64,000 bases of DNA from Bdellovibrionales bacterium (GTDB taxonomy: Bacteria > Bdellovibrionota > Bdellovibrionia > Bdellovibrionales > UBA1609): NCBI GenBank assembly GCA_020850475.1, contig JADZEO010000155.1:1-64000 (forward strand), given 5' to 3'. Below are positions 35,999 to 44,732 of the stretch, piece by piece. Both the position numbers and the translations under genes were made by a program. Each line of letters begins with the position of its first letter. The first letter of the stretch is position 1. Under the pieces are notes generated by a model, which was given only the letters and a program-made list of their open reading frames with translations, ran no database searches and was not told the origin of the DNA.

Positions 35999-36220
35999 CT
36001 AAAAAATGTGCGGGAATCTGTAGCTTTCATACTTGAGTCGTTGCTCACGAATTCGCTCGTCGATACTTTGGCAGTCCGCATGCTGCTCGTAAGACGGTTG
36101 GTTAAACCAGTCCTTAAGGTGCTTGAGCGCCACCTTAATTTTTGTGCGACCGGCGATGCTCCTTGGGGAGCACAGCATTCTTTCAAACAAATTGATTTTC
36201 ATATCGTAAACCTGCATCAT
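35999..36220 (-). CDS. Unknown small protein
   Basis: A 73-residue basic protein with a clear GGAGG site before the ATGATG. No family recognised. Residues 20-45 (AGRTKIKVALKHLKDWFNQP) look helical. Part of the run of small genes at the head of the transfer operon. The overlapping frame at 35911-36186 lacks a ribosome site and was not chosen. Confidence 0.5.
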   Translation of the reverse strand: MMQVYDMKINLFERMLCSPRSIAGRTKIKVALKHLKDWFNQPSYEQHADCQSIDERIREQRLKYESYRFPHIF

Positions 36221-36235
36221 CTGAAACCTCCGCGC

Positions 36236-36394
36236 CTATTGACCAAGAGCCTGTTTCACCCACGACGGAATTTGCCAACGAACCTCGGTGTCGTAGATGC
36301 GGTAGTAGTTGCAGTTCACGCAGTAGCTATGTGTTGCCAGCTTCTCCATGCCGAAGTCGCCGCAACGGGGACATTGTTTAAATGGACAGCGCAT
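36236..36394 (-). CDS. Zinc-ribbon small protein
   Basis: The start at 36394 (MRCPFKQ) has a GGAGGGAGAG site; an upstream in-frame start at 36421 lies in the promoter region. The 52 residues hold CPRCG and, 15 residues later, YCVNCN, a four-cysteine zinc ribbon. First gene of the leftward transfer operon; it could be a regulator or a nucleic-acid-binding accessory. Confidence 0.6.
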   Translation of the reverse strand: MRCPFKQCPRCGDFGMEKLATHSYCVNCNYYRIYDTEVRWQIPSWVKQALGQ

Positions 36395-36447
36395 GACTCT
36401 CCCTCCTTTGTTCGAGAACAACAGCGTCCTCTCACTAATTACTATTT

Positions 36448-36462
36448 CAATGAGTGAGCCAA
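36448..36462 (-). promoter_or_regulatory. Possible -24/-12 promoter of the transfer operon
   Basis: On the minus strand TTGG-CTCACTCA-TTG has the -24 GG and a TTG 10 bases on, and resembles the sigma-54-like element before the regulator gene (50783). The -12 GC is replaced by GA, so this is weak. Confidence 0.3.
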
Positions 36463-36602
36463 TTTTGCGTGAATGGAGTAAGAGGCTGAATTCTCAATCG
36501 AATTCAAACTCGTTCGGAATTGAAAACATATTTTTTTGGAAGTTCTGTTTGTAAATGCGGGTGGGGTTTTGCGGAAGAAGAGAGAATCTAATGACTTAGC
36601 AG

Positions 36603-36639
36603 TGTTCGTGAAAACAAACGGTGTTTGCACTTGCAAACA
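36603..36639. promoter_or_regulatory. Tandem TGTTYG-N6-CRAACA palindromes before the transfer operon
   Basis: TGTTCG-TGAAAA-CAAACG at 36603-36620 and TGTTTG-CACTTG-CAAACA at 36622-36639, centres 19 bp apart. A half site TGTTTGTAAATGCGGG lies at 36546. They are 150-180 bp upstream of the possible transfer promoter, enhancer distance for an NtrC-type regulator. Similar sites lie before the response-regulator gene. Confidence 0.55.
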
Positions 36640-36670
36640 TCAGAGGAAATCAACGAACTTATTTTTCTGC

Positions 36671-36892
36671 CTATGGCTCCGATGACGATCTACTATTGGC
36701 TGCCGTTACCAAAAACGTATAGAGCAACGAGCCATCTGGTTGGCGAAGCGGGAAACAGGCTTGAACTAACCGATATCCAGGCGTCCATTTTTGCTTTCGC
36801 GCCTCAACAGCCAGTTCTTCGTATGCAATTGAAACGAGCTTCTGCTCCGGGATATTTTGGCGATCACATATAGTGAATTCAAAGAGGATCAT
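36671..36892 (-). CDS. Unknown small protein
   Basis: The start at 36892 (MILFEFTI) has a GGGAGAG site. The 73-residue product has a compact mixed alpha/beta look (EELAVEARKQKWTPGYRLVQACFP). No family recognised. It follows the Fur-family gene with no gap and ends about 30 bases before the tandem palindromes. Confidence 0.5.
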   Translation of the reverse strand: MILFEFTICDRQNIPEQKLVSIAYEELAVEARKQKWTPGYRLVQACFPLRQPDGSLLYTFLVTAANSRSSSEP

Positions 36893-36893
36893 A

Positions 36894-37403
36894 TTAACTC
36901 TCCCGTTGAAAGTAGCTACACTCTGCCCAAAGAACATGCTCATGGACGGTCAACGATAATCCGTAACTTCCAGCGACCATAGACAGTTGGGTTTCAATAG
37001 CGGGAGAGTGGAATTCAAAAACCTCCGCGCAGTCTTTGCAGATTATGTGGTCATGATGAACTTCTGAATCCAATTCGTAGATAGTATGCCCTGAATCGTC
37101 AGATAAAGACTTCTTCAGAATTCCCGCAGACAGCAAAACCGGACCAGAACGATATATGGTCGCAAAAGCAATGTCTGGTCTATGAATCTGAGCCAATTGC
37201 ACTAGGTCTGGAATTGAAAAGTGCCTAGCATGACGAAAAATCACATCCATAATCGCCAGACGTGAATACGACTTTTTAAGTCGATGCTTTGACAAATGGC
37301 TATTCAGCTTATTGATCAGATCTTGAAAAGAAACCTGGGCCTTTCCGTTTGGGACAGACCGCGCCCGACCGCATGGCAGTAGTCTCTTTCTACCATGTTT
37401 CAT
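36894..37403 (-). CDS. Fur-family metal-responsive regulator
   Basis: A winged helix (SRLAIMDVIFRHARHFSIPDLVQLA...FATIYRS) is followed by the dimerisation domain with EVHHDHIICKDC, the conserved metal-binding HHxHxxCxxC stretch. The second Cys pair found in many Fur proteins is not obvious. Size 169 residues includes a 25-residue basic N-terminal extension. The ATG at 37403 overlaps the stop of the CDF transporter gene (ATGA). It probably senses Zn, Fe or peroxide; which one cannot be told. Confidence 0.8.
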   Translation of the reverse strand: MKHGRKRLLPCGRARSVPNGKAQVSFQDLINKLNSHLSKHRLKKSYSRLAIMDVIFRHARHFSIPDLVQLAQIHRPDIAFATIYRSGPVLLSAGILKKSLSDDSGHTIYELDSEVHHDHIICKDCAEVFEFHSPAIETQLSMVAGSYGLSLTVHEHVLWAECSYFQRES

Positions 37404-38020
37404 TGGCAAGTAACGGCCCTCAATTCCTGCTTTGCAGCCTTAAATACCGCGAAACTCGATTGCAATCCAAGTCCCCCTATTAAAAAGGCGACGAGCAGGT
37501 CAGGCCACATGGTACCGGAAATAAAAACACCTCCGGCCGCAGCTATGACTGCTATATTTCCGATGGCATCGTTTCGGCTGCATAACCATACCGATTGGGC
37601 ATTGCTATCTCCATTTCTATGACGAAATAGCATTATTGCTACTCCTACGTTTACGGCCAACGCCAAAAGGCCCATTGCACCCATCGTTGCAGCATGTGGA
37701 TTCGAGCTAACGACAGCATTATAGATCGCTGTACCGATAACCCAGGCCCCAAAGGCGGCCATCGAGGCGGCCTTAAGTTGTGAAGCGCGCGCCCTCCATT
37801 TGAGAGTCTGTCCGAGGACAAGTAGGCTAACTCCATAGTTAGCGGCGTCTCCCAAGAAATCAATGGAGTCGGCCTGTAGAGAAACGGATTGAGCAAAAAA
37901 ACTAGCACTCACTTCAAGGAGAAACATGATGGCATTAAGTATTAAAGCTATCCACAAAACCCTCCGAAATTGAGGGTTTTGTGGAGACGCTGGGATATCG
38001 CAGCTCTGACAACCAACCAT
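37400..38020 (-). CDS. CDF-family cation efflux protein
   Basis: About six membrane spans in 206 residues. The metal site is seen as SLQADSIDFLGDAANY in span 2 and SRNDAIGN in span 5, both with the family's Asp residues. The usual cytosolic C-terminal domain is missing, so it is a short CDF protein. N-terminal CQSCD may bind metal. The start at 38020 sits behind AAGAAGG and just after the lipoprotein stop. Metal likely Zn, Co or Cd by family. Confidence 0.75.
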   Translation of the reverse strand: MVGCQSCDIPASPQNPQFRRVLWIALILNAIMFLLEVSASFFAQSVSLQADSIDFLGDAANYGVSLLVLGQTLKWRARASQLKAASMAAFGAWVIGTAIYNAVVSSNPHAATMGAMGLLALAVNVGVAIMLFRHRNGDSNAQSVWLCSRNDAIGNIAVIAAAGGVFISGTMWPDLLVAFLIGGLGLQSSFAVFKAAKQELRAVTCQ

Positions 38021-38021
38021 G

Positions 38022-38366
38022 TTACTGAGCCTTCTTTTCAACCTTCATATTCGTATCCATTGTTAGTCCCTGATCCGGCTCAACAATCGCTGAATCGTGA
38101 TCAAGAACTTTTAAGACAAGAGCTTCTCCAACTTTCTGATCACTACATGAAGTTCCTGTTCTACCTCGATGTCTTCTAACCTGCTTACAGACCGAATGCA
38201 GAACATCGACCTTATCTCCTTCTTTAACCTCTGTTGAACCGATGGCCACTCGCACCCCTTCCGGAATCTCCGATTTCTGTTCGTTTCCTTGAACTGAATG
38301 GGTATGGGCACAACCAAAGGCTGTGAAAGCCGCAAGCATTAAACTCAAAAATCCTACCTTTTTCAT
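38022..38366 (-). CDS. Small lipoprotein of the metal cluster
   Basis: A GGGAGCGAAA site precedes the ATG. Signal peptide with lipobox FGC, followed directly by AHTHS. The 90-residue mature part is Lys/Asp/Val rich with two cysteines. No family recognised. By position it is a periplasmic accessory to the metal efflux genes. Confidence 0.6.
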   Translation of the reverse strand: MKKVGFLSLMLAAFTAFGCAHTHSVQGNEQKSEIPEGVRVAIGSTEVKEGDKVDVLHSVCKQVRRHRGRTGTSCSDQKVGEALVLKVLDHDSAIVEPDQGLTMDTNMKVEKKAQ

Positions 38367-38379
38367 TTTCGCTCCCTTA

Positions 38380-38637
38380 TTAGTGTTTTTTATGATTCTT
38401 CTCTGCTGCTTCGTGTGCCTTTAGGGCGTCCACGCAAGCCGTCGATTCAATGGTTTTTCCGTCACTTTTCATTGCCTTAAGACATCGATGTGCGTGTCGA
38501 TCATTTTTTGCATCGGGGCATTCCGCCTTACACGCGTCGGCAAGCACAGTGCTTTTCTCCGCTTCAGAGTGCGCGAATGCCGGACCCGATGAGATGCCAA
38601 ATAGAAAGACGAGAGCAGACACAATAACAATTTTCAT
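38380..38637 (-). CDS. Small His/Cys-rich periplasmic protein
   Basis: An 85-residue protein with signal peptide (cleavage near AFA-HS). The mature part has four cysteines (CKAEC, RCLKAM, ACVDAL) and a His-rich tail (KNHKKH), which suits metal binding or a small disulfide-linked helical hairpin. Directly downstream of czcA. Confidence 0.65.
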   Translation of the reverse strand: MKIVIVSALVFLFGISSGPAFAHSEAEKSTVLADACKAECPDAKNDRHAHRCLKAMKSDGKTIESTACVDALKAHEAAEKNHKKH

Positions 38638-38651
38638 ATTCTTCCTTTCTG

Positions 38652-41600
38652 TTAGTGGGCAACACGCCCTTTCATCTTTGATTCAAAAACTGAAAACACC
38701 ACCGGCAATACAATCAAAGTCAGTAGCGTTGAGGAAATAATTCCTCCGATGACAACTGAAGCCAGGGGTTTTTGGACCTCGGCACCAACTCCTGTTGAAA
38801 TCATCATCGGAATAAATCCAAAGACGGCAACGAGAGCTGTCATCATCACGGGGCGAAGACGCACAAGAGTCCCCTGAAGCACAAGTTCTTTTCCAGTTTT
38901 GCCTTCTGCCTTCAGTTGATTAAAGAAATTCACCAGGACCACGCCGTTCAAAACGGCGATACCTGAAAGAGCGATAAATCCAATTCCTGCGGAAATACTA
39001 AATGGCAATCCATTCAGTATTAGGCCAATAACGCCACCAACAAGCGACATCGGAACACACGCAAAAATAAGAAGTGTTTCGCCAACGCTCCCGAAGGCCG
39101 CATACACCATCATCAGTACCAATATCAAAGCGAGCGGGGCCAAGATCATAAGACGCGATCTAGCTTGCTCTAAGTTTTTGAAGTTTCCGCCCCATTCAAA
39201 ATAGTAGCCGTCCGGGAGTTTTACCTCTCTGGCAACTGATTCCTGAGCCTCTTTAACGAAAGACTCCGTATCCCTTCCCCGAAGATTAATCAGGACCGCA
39301 GTTCTGCGATTTGAATTTTCTCTATTCACAGAACCGTAAGTTTCTCTAAATCCAATCGTCGCTAAATTCTTTAGCGGAACAATAGTGTTCGACCCAATCC
39401 CTACAGGCAGCTCACGTATCGTATCGAGATCTGATCTTGCTTCGTTGTCCAGTCTGACTACGATCGGAAACTTCTTTTCTGCTTCATATAAAAATCCTGC
39501 TTCTTCGCCTCCGAGCGCAATGGCAATAGAGTCAAGCACGTCGGAAATAGAAGCATTATATCTTGCAAGATTACTCTCATTTGGCTCAATCCGAAGAACT
39601 GGAGAAGTTCCAGCGAGATCCACCTCAACGTCGCCAGCTCCATTGACTTTGGATATGACTTCCTGAGTTTTCTTTGCAAATTCGACGAGCTTATCCAGAT
39701 CAGGACCAAAAATCTTAACAGCCACATCAGCTCTAGTGCCTTCCAGTAGCTCATTAAAACGCATCTGAATCGGTTGCGACGCAAGATAGGTTTGGCCAGG
39801 AAGCTCTCGATTCAATTTTTGCAAAAGAGCATCGGTCAGCTCTTGATAGGTACGTCTATTACCATCCACTTTTGGCCACGCTGAGCGTGGCTTAAGCATA
39901 ATGTAGGTGTCGGAGACATTGACACCCATCGGATCAGTCGCAACTTCGCTGGTCCCAATTCTTGAGAATACATGATCGACTTCAGGAAATGTTTCTACGA
40001 CTACGTCCGCCTTCTTTTGAAACTCAATAGATTGGCTGAGACTTGCATTCACTGGTCGGATCATGTGAAAGGCAAAGGAGCCTTCCCCAAGTTGCGGAAG
40101 AAACTCTGCTCCGCGGGTCATGAAAAGACCTACTCCGAGAACGACCGAGGCCGCCGCGAGTGCCATTGTCAATTTTGAGCGCTTATATGACCACTCAAAT
40201 GCAGGCACATAGATCCGACGAATCCAGCTCATCAGTCGTGGCTCCTTATCGCTCGTGCTGCCCGAAAGAAAAAGGCTTGCTAAAGCGGGAGCTGTCGTAA
40301 ACGAGAGTACAAAGGCGGCAAGAACGGCAATCGCAAAAGTCGAAGCCATCGGAATGAACATCTTTCCCTCAACCCCGGTAAGCGCAAAAACAGGCAAAAA
40401 GACCATCACGATAATGAACTGGCCAAATCCGGCAGCAGATCGGATTTCAACGGTGGCTTCGTAAACAGCTTCTTTCACCTCTTCAGCAGAAAGACTTCTC
40501 CCAATTTTTTTGCTTCGGTCGTGAATAAATCTTACGCAGTTATCAAGAACGATGACCGTACCATCCACGATAATTCCAAAGTCAAGCGCACCCAGGCTCA
40601 TTAGGTTTCCAGAGATTCCCAATGGCTTCATGACAAGAAATGTTGCGAGTAGTGAAAATGGAATCGTAAGCGCCGTAATAAGTGCCGCGCGTATATTGCC
40701 AAGCAATATCAAAAGAATCACGGTCACCAGCACCGCCCCCATAATGAGGTTATGCTCAACGGTGCCAAGAGTAGCGTTCACCAGATCGGAACGGTTGTAG
40801 ACAGTAGTAAGCTCAACATCTTTAGGCAGCGTCTTTTTGATCTCTTCAATTTTTTCATGAACGCGAGTCGAGACAGTGCGGCTATTTTCGCCAAGCAGCA
40901 TCATCACGGTTCCCAAAACCGCTTCGTCTCCGTCATATGTCGCAGCGCCTGTTCTAAGCTCCTTTCCTAGTGCGACTTTCGCAATGTCTCCTATAGTGAC
41001 GATCCTAAAGGACTCAAGGGTCTTAACCGGAATGCGCTCAATCTCTTTGGCCGATTTAATGAGTCCCACGCCTTGAACGAGAAATTGTTCAGCCGTTTGT
41101 TCGACATATCCACCACCGACATTTCGATTCACTTTCCCTAAAGCCTCTTTTATTTCATCGAAATGAATTCCATTAGCGGCCATTTTTTTGGGATCAGGCT
41201 GCACATGATACTGTTTCTCGAATCCTCCGGAGGTATTGATTTCCGCTACCCCTTCGGCAGTGAGAAGTCGTGGTTTAATAAACCAGTCCTGAAGAGACTT
41301 AAGCTCCATAAGTTGTTTCGTGCGCGCATCTCCCTGAGCACGTTCTTTAAAATCGATCACGTACTGGTAAATCTCACCGAGACCTGTAGAAATTGGGCCT
41401 AGTTCTGGGCGCGCCTGGGCTGGCAAGTCTCCAGAAACACCTTGCAACCGTTCGGTTACGAGCTGCCTAGCCCGATAGATATCAACTTCGTCCTTGAAAA
41501 TGATAGTTACCTGAGAAAGTCCAAACCGCGTAATTGAACGAACTTGTTCAACACCGCCAATGCCCCTCATAGATGATTCAACTGGAAAAGTAATGGTTCT

Positions 41601-41786
41601 TTCAATCTCCTCGGGTGCAAGTCCCTCGATGACCGTATTGATTTGCACCTGATTGTTTGTAATATCGGGAACCGCGTCGATAGGAAGACGTTGGAAGCTA
41701 TAGAGTCCAGCTACCACCATAAGGAGAGTTACAAACAGAACCACTCCACGATTGTAAATTGATATGCGTATAATCTGGTTCAACAT
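38652..41786 (-). CDS. czcA: CzcA-type heavy-metal RND efflux pump
   Basis: A 1044-residue inner-membrane pump of the HME-RND family, with twelve spans and two large periplasmic loops. PIDAVPDITNNQVQINT near residue 33 is the HME signature. LDFGIIVDG in span 4 carries the proton-relay Asp residues typical of Zn/Co/Cd pumps rather than Cu/Ag pumps. GGAG ribosome site. Partners are the adaptor-like 41801 gene and the outer-membrane 42391 gene, giving a CzcC-B-A order. Confidence 0.9.
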   Translation of the reverse strand: MLNQIIRISIYNRGVVLFVTLLMVVAGLYSFQRLPIDAVPDITNNQVQINTVIEGLAPEEIERTITFPVESSMRGIGGVEQVRSITRFGLSQVTIIFKDEVDIYRARQLVTERLQGVSGDLPAQARPELGPISTGLGEIYQYVIDFKERAQGDARTKQLMELKSLQDWFIKPRLLTAEGVAEINTSGGFEKQYHVQPDPKKMAANGIHFDEIKEALGKVNRNVGGGYVEQTAEQFLVQGVGLIKSAKEIERIPVKTLESFRIVTIGDIAKVALGKELRTGAATYDGDEAVLGTVMMLLGENSRTVSTRVHEKIEEIKKTLPKDVELTTVYNRSDLVNATLGTVEHNLIMGAVLVTVILLILLGNIRAALITALTIPFSLLATFLVMKPLGISGNLMSLGALDFGIIVDGTVIVLDNCVRFIHDRSKKIGRSLSAEEVKEAVYEATVEIRSAAGFGQFIIVMVFLPVFALTGVEGKMFIPMASTFAIAVLAAFVLSFTTAPALASLFLSGSTSDKEPRLMSWIRRIYVPAFEWSYKRSKLTMALAAASVVLGVGLFMTRGAEFLPQLGEGSFAFHMIRPVNASLSQSIEFQKKADVVVETFPEVDHVFSRIGTSEVATDPMGVNVSDTYIMLKPRSAWPKVDGNRRTYQELTDALLQKLNRELPGQTYLASQPIQMRFNELLEGTRADVAVKIFGPDLDKLVEFAKKTQEVISKVNGAGDVEVDLAGTSPVLRIEPNESNLARYNASISDVLDSIAIALGGEEAGFLYEAEKKFPIVVRLDNEARSDLDTIRELPVGIGSNTIVPLKNLATIGFRETYGSVNRENSNRRTAVLINLRGRDTESFVKEAQESVAREVKLPDGYYFEWGGNFKNLEQARSRLMILAPLALILVLMMVYAAFGSVGETLLIFACVPMSLVGGVIGLILNGLPFSISAGIGFIALSGIAVLNGVVLVNFFNQLKAEGKTGKELVLQGTLVRLRPVMMTALVAVFGFIPMMISTGVGAEVQKPLASVVIGGIISSTLLTLIVLPVVFSVFESKMKGRVAH

Positions 41787-41800
41787 GATCTGCTCCTAAA

Positions 41801-42394
41801 CTAGTGTGAGTGGCCTTCAGGTGCGCCGCCAAAGGCTGCGATTTCGGCAATTCGTAAAAAACCAAGTCCTTGAATTACAATTTCGTCGCCGGGTCTTATG
41901 TCCTTAGACCGAATGCGGACTTTGTCTTGTGAACGATTCACTTCTGAAAAATCGACACGCTTATAAAACCCATTTCGATAGCGGAACACATTTATCTCCG
42001 CCACAGCCGTTACAATGGCGCTCTTTGGAAGTTCAATGGATTCGCTCGATACCTTGACGCGCGAAAGTTCAAAGTTTTTTTCCGCTTCAGGCGAAAGTTT
42101 GAAACCATCGGACTCACTCGCTTCTAAAATTCCTTTATCTGGACCTACCTGCGCACTTTCTTCGTGTTCACCATGTTCATCCGACTTTCCGTGTTCATGG
42201 GACTCCTCATGTTCGTCGGCCCCAGAATGTTCATCTTCTTTTTCATGTTCATCGTGTTTGTGACCGTCTTCCTTGTGCTCATCATGGTCGGCATGAGCAG
42301 TTTCTTTTTCATGCTTATGTTCATTTTTTTGAGCGTTTACGGCGAAAGCCGCCAAATAGGCAAAAACAGCAACTATCATTAGTAAGCGCTTCAT
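41801..42394 (-). CDS. His-rich short RND adaptor-like protein (CzcB position)
   Basis: A 197-residue periplasmic protein. After the signal peptide comes a His/Glu/Asp-rich stretch (about residues 24-82, HDEHKEDGHKHDEHE style) that should bind several metal ions. The remainder (FELSRVKVSSESIELP ... KRVDFSEVNRSQDKVRI...PGDEIVIQGLGFLR) resembles only the membrane-proximal part of adaptors. The lipoyl domain and alpha-helical hairpin are absent. Overlaps czcC by four bases. Confidence 0.65.
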   Translation of the reverse strand: MKRLLMIVAVFAYLAAFAVNAQKNEHKHEKETAHADHDEHKEDGHKHDEHEKEDEHSGADEHEESHEHGKSDEHGEHEESAQVGPDKGILEASESDGFKLSPEAEKNFELSRVKVSSESIELPKSAIVTAVAEINVFRYRNGFYKRVDFSEVNRSQDKVRIRSKDIRPGDEIVIQGLGFLRIAEIAAFGGAPEGHSH

Positions 42395-43644
42395 AGAATC
42401 ACCTCTGAAAACTGATTGTCGATAATGAGTATCGAACCGAGTGCCTCAAGAGCGTCCCGCTCCGATTCGTTTCTCTTTTCTTCTAGCTCAATAAGCTGAC
42501 GATGTGCCTCAATGACAAGCGAGCTTGGAACAAGTCCTCTAAAGAAGTGGCGCTCAACACGTTCGTGTTTTTCTTCGGCAGACTTATCGGTGATCGAAGC
42601 TTTAAGGGTTGAAACAGTCGCTTGATATTTTTTGACCAACTGCTCGCGCATGCCGATGATCTTACGTCCAGTAAGACTACGACTCATTTCCGCTTCGACC
42701 AGCTTTTGTGCGCCATAAGCGCGACCAGAGCCATTGAGGCTAAAAATTGGCAGTGGCATTGAAAGAGACAAACCAAAATAATTTTCGCTCGATCCACCAT
42801 CTTTTTGGATCTTGACCGCCGGACCCACTTTAAGATCGGGCCAGGCGTCCGCATCAGCTTTCTCCTTTTGCCCTTTCGCGGCAATAAGCTCGCCCTCAGC
42901 GAAGCGCATATGGGGAGACGATTCGACTTTGCTTTGGGTAGATACCTCGGGCCAATTGACTTTATGATCCGGCAAGTTTTTTTGAATGGTTTCGCGTGAG
43001 ATATTTGTGGAGGCTGACAGTTCTTGTAGAAGTTGCTCCTGCTCGTTTCTTAGCTTCACCAGATTCAGTTGATGGTCTGACGTTGCCATCCTAAATACAG
43101 AAAGTGAGACTTCTTGCTCAGGGGAGAGCGCGGCCTTTCCCCTGTATTGGCCAATAATCTTTGAGAATGTGCTAACCGATTCTTCTTCTATTTTAATTTC
43201 ATGTTTTAAATGATTGAGACGATAGAATTTCAAAATGAGTTCAAGCTTTGCCTGGGATGAGTTCAAATCTCGTCCTGCCTTTGCTTTTTGGAATTCGCCT
43301 TGGGCTTCCTGGATAGCCGCCCCTCTCTTGCCTCCTAGGCGGATGTCAAATAAAAGAGCCGCCGTAGTTTCAGACTTATCCGAGCCCTTTTGCACGCTTT
43401 CTGCCTCAAGTTCAGGATTTCGCCACTGGCTAGCAATGCCTTCGAGGTTATTTGCGGCTTTAAGTTGCTGCTCAGAAATTTGAATTTCAGATGATTGGCT
43501 GACGGCACACTTCACAAGCTCTTCGTACCCTTTGGGCTGACAGTCTTTCGTCTGAGCAGAGCTGGGCACAGCCGCTGTTAAAAGGAGGAGGCCGATGCCT
43601 CCTCCTATAATCGCCTTCGGTCTCAGTTTACTATGGCCTTTCAC
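42391..43644 (-). CDS. czcC: CzcC-type outer-membrane efflux protein
   Basis: A TolC-family protein of 417 residues with a signal peptide ending near SSAQ. Long helical repeats (YEELVKCAVSQSSEIQISEQQLKAANN, and LVKKYQATVSTLKASI later) mark the channel hairpins. The GTG start at 43644 has a GGAGGATATC site; an in-frame ATG at 43758 would add an unlikely 38 residues. It overlaps a 56-residue lipoprotein gene by 14 bases. Confidence 0.8.
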   Translation of the reverse strand: MKGHSKLRPKAIIGGGIGLLLLTAAVPSSAQTKDCQPKGYEELVKCAVSQSSEIQISEQQLKAANNLEGIASQWRNPELEAESVQKGSDKSETTAALLFDIRLGGKRGAAIQEAQGEFQKAKAGRDLNSSQAKLELILKFYRLNHLKHEIKIEEESVSTFSKIIGQYRGKAALSPEQEVSLSVFRMATSDHQLNLVKLRNEQEQLLQELSASTNISRETIQKNLPDHKVNWPEVSTQSKVESSPHMRFAEGELIAAKGQKEKADADAWPDLKVGPAVKIQKDGGSSENYFGLSLSMPLPIFSLNGSGRAYGAQKLVEAEMSRSLTGRKIIGMREQLVKKYQATVSTLKASITDKSAEEKHERVERHFFRGLVPSSLVIEAHRQLIELEEKRNESERDALEALGSILIIDNQFSEVIL

Positions 43645-43801
43645 GATATCCTCCACGAACTGCGCCAGGTTTCGGCGTCGTCTCTTGGTTGCATTGGGTT
43701 TCTGATGAGTCTGAACTCTGCACGCAATTCGGTTTGCGCTCCACAGAGGAGCAGGCAATGAAAAAAAGCGGCAGGAAAATTAAAAGTAAACGTGCGTACA
43801 C
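43631..43801 (-). CDS. Small lipoprotein before czcC
   Basis: GTG start at 43801 with a GGAGGTTAT site. The 56-residue product has a signal peptide and lipobox (PLFFIAC-SS), then a Ser/Gln/Cys-rich mature part with two further cysteines. It is in a different frame from czcC and overlaps its start by 14 bases, suggesting coupling. Function unknown; small entry lipoproteins are seen in some metal-efflux operons. Confidence 0.6.
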   Translation of the reverse strand: MYARLLLIFLPLFFIACSSVERKPNCVQSSDSSETQCNQETTPKPGAVRGGYRERP

Positions 43802-43851
43802 ATAACCTCCTAATGGCTGTGAAAAATGGCTAGATTGATTTTTGAAAATGC

Positions 43852-44175
43852 CTAGACGATAGGAGGTCTAAAAAGGCTGGAGGGATAATCCGAGGGCAAC
43901 GTGGCTAGATACGTCGGGGGCAAGATTTTCTTAACTGGAGCAACCAAACCACTCGAAGCGGTAGACACCACGAACGCACAATGCCCGAGGTGGCAACTAT
44001 GACAGGGAGAGCCTTCATGATGCCAGTCAGAAGCCGGAGCTGAGTCGCTACTATTAGTATGGATGTCGACGGCAAGAATCTGCGCTTCATGGCTCTCAAT
44101 GCAAACGCCATCGGTCCCGGTTAGTACACCAGCCAATGTCGCGAAAACTAAGAACAATGAAACTACAATTCTCAT
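43852..44175 (-). CDS. Small exported metal-binding-like protein
   Basis: The ATG at 44175 has a GGAGATGAGAGG site. After the signal peptide the 107-residue protein holds CIESHEAQ, ASDWHHEGSPCHSCHLGHC and a Pro-rich tail. The His/Cys cluster recalls CopL/CzcI-type small metal-resistance proteins. The 50 bases to the 56-residue lipoprotein gene hold no other gene. Confidence 0.6.
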   Translation of the reverse strand: MRIVVSLFLVFATLAGVLTGTDGVCIESHEAQILAVDIHTNSSDSAPASDWHHEGSPCHSCHLGHCAFVVSTASSGLVAPVKKILPPTYLATLPSDYPSSLFRPPIV

Positions 44176-44261
44176 CCTCTCATCTCCTAACACCAAGTTT
44201 ATTCTTAAGCAATTAGTTCTGTTCCTTAAACATTTGGCGGCGCGTAAGTTACTTCTTTGCT

Positions 44262-44732
44262 CTAAATTACTTTTCGCCAAGTCAAACTTGAAACCACTAG
44301 CACAGTAGTTATTGCCGCGATCCCTGTAGCGCACAAAAATTGTCCGGAATCCAGAAGTCTGTCTGCAAAGACCTGCTCACAAAGTACCCAAGAAAGCGGA
44401 AAATAGAAAACCACTGAAGTCACTAGGCCAGGAGAGTATTCTCGGAATAGTAAGCTTGCGAGTAAGTGAAAAACTCCATTCATTGCAAGCGCAAGCTGGG
44501 CGGCTACCGCTAATAAAATATAGATTCCTCCGTTGTCCTCACGTGCGCCGGTAACTGATAGGTGAATAACAACTAAAAAAATTGGTATGTGACTCAGGAA
44601 ATAAAATCTTCTAGTAGTTATGGAACCGAATCGGCGTCTCGCCCAGCTCGGAAAATCTAAAAACCACTCCTCCAAGCAGTGTAAAAAAAGAGCAATTGGG
44701 ACTAACAGAAATAATTGCTGAGTCGTGAACAT
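44262..44732 (-). CDS. HXXEE-domain membrane protein
   Basis: A 156-residue protein with about five membrane spans. HCLEEW at residues 18-23 is the HxxEE motif and later His residues in spans (HIPIFLVVIHL, FHLLASL) complete a possible metal site. The ATG lies immediately after the histidine kinase stop, so it is the last cistron of that operon or a bridge to the czc genes. Confidence 0.7.
   Translation of the reverse strand: MFTTQQLFLLVPIALFLHCLEEWFLDFPSWARRRFGSITTRRFYFLSHIPIFLVVIHLSVTGAREDNGGIYILLAVAAQLALAMNGVFHLLASLLFREYSPGLVTSVVFYFPLSWVLCEQVFADRLLDSGQFLCATGIAAITTVLVVSSLTWRKVI

Noticed and set aside
36395-36670. Possible oriT in the gap before the transfer operon
   Set aside because: The inverted repeats present are better explained as the TGTTYG-N6-CRAACA regulatory sites, and no known nic motif is visible.
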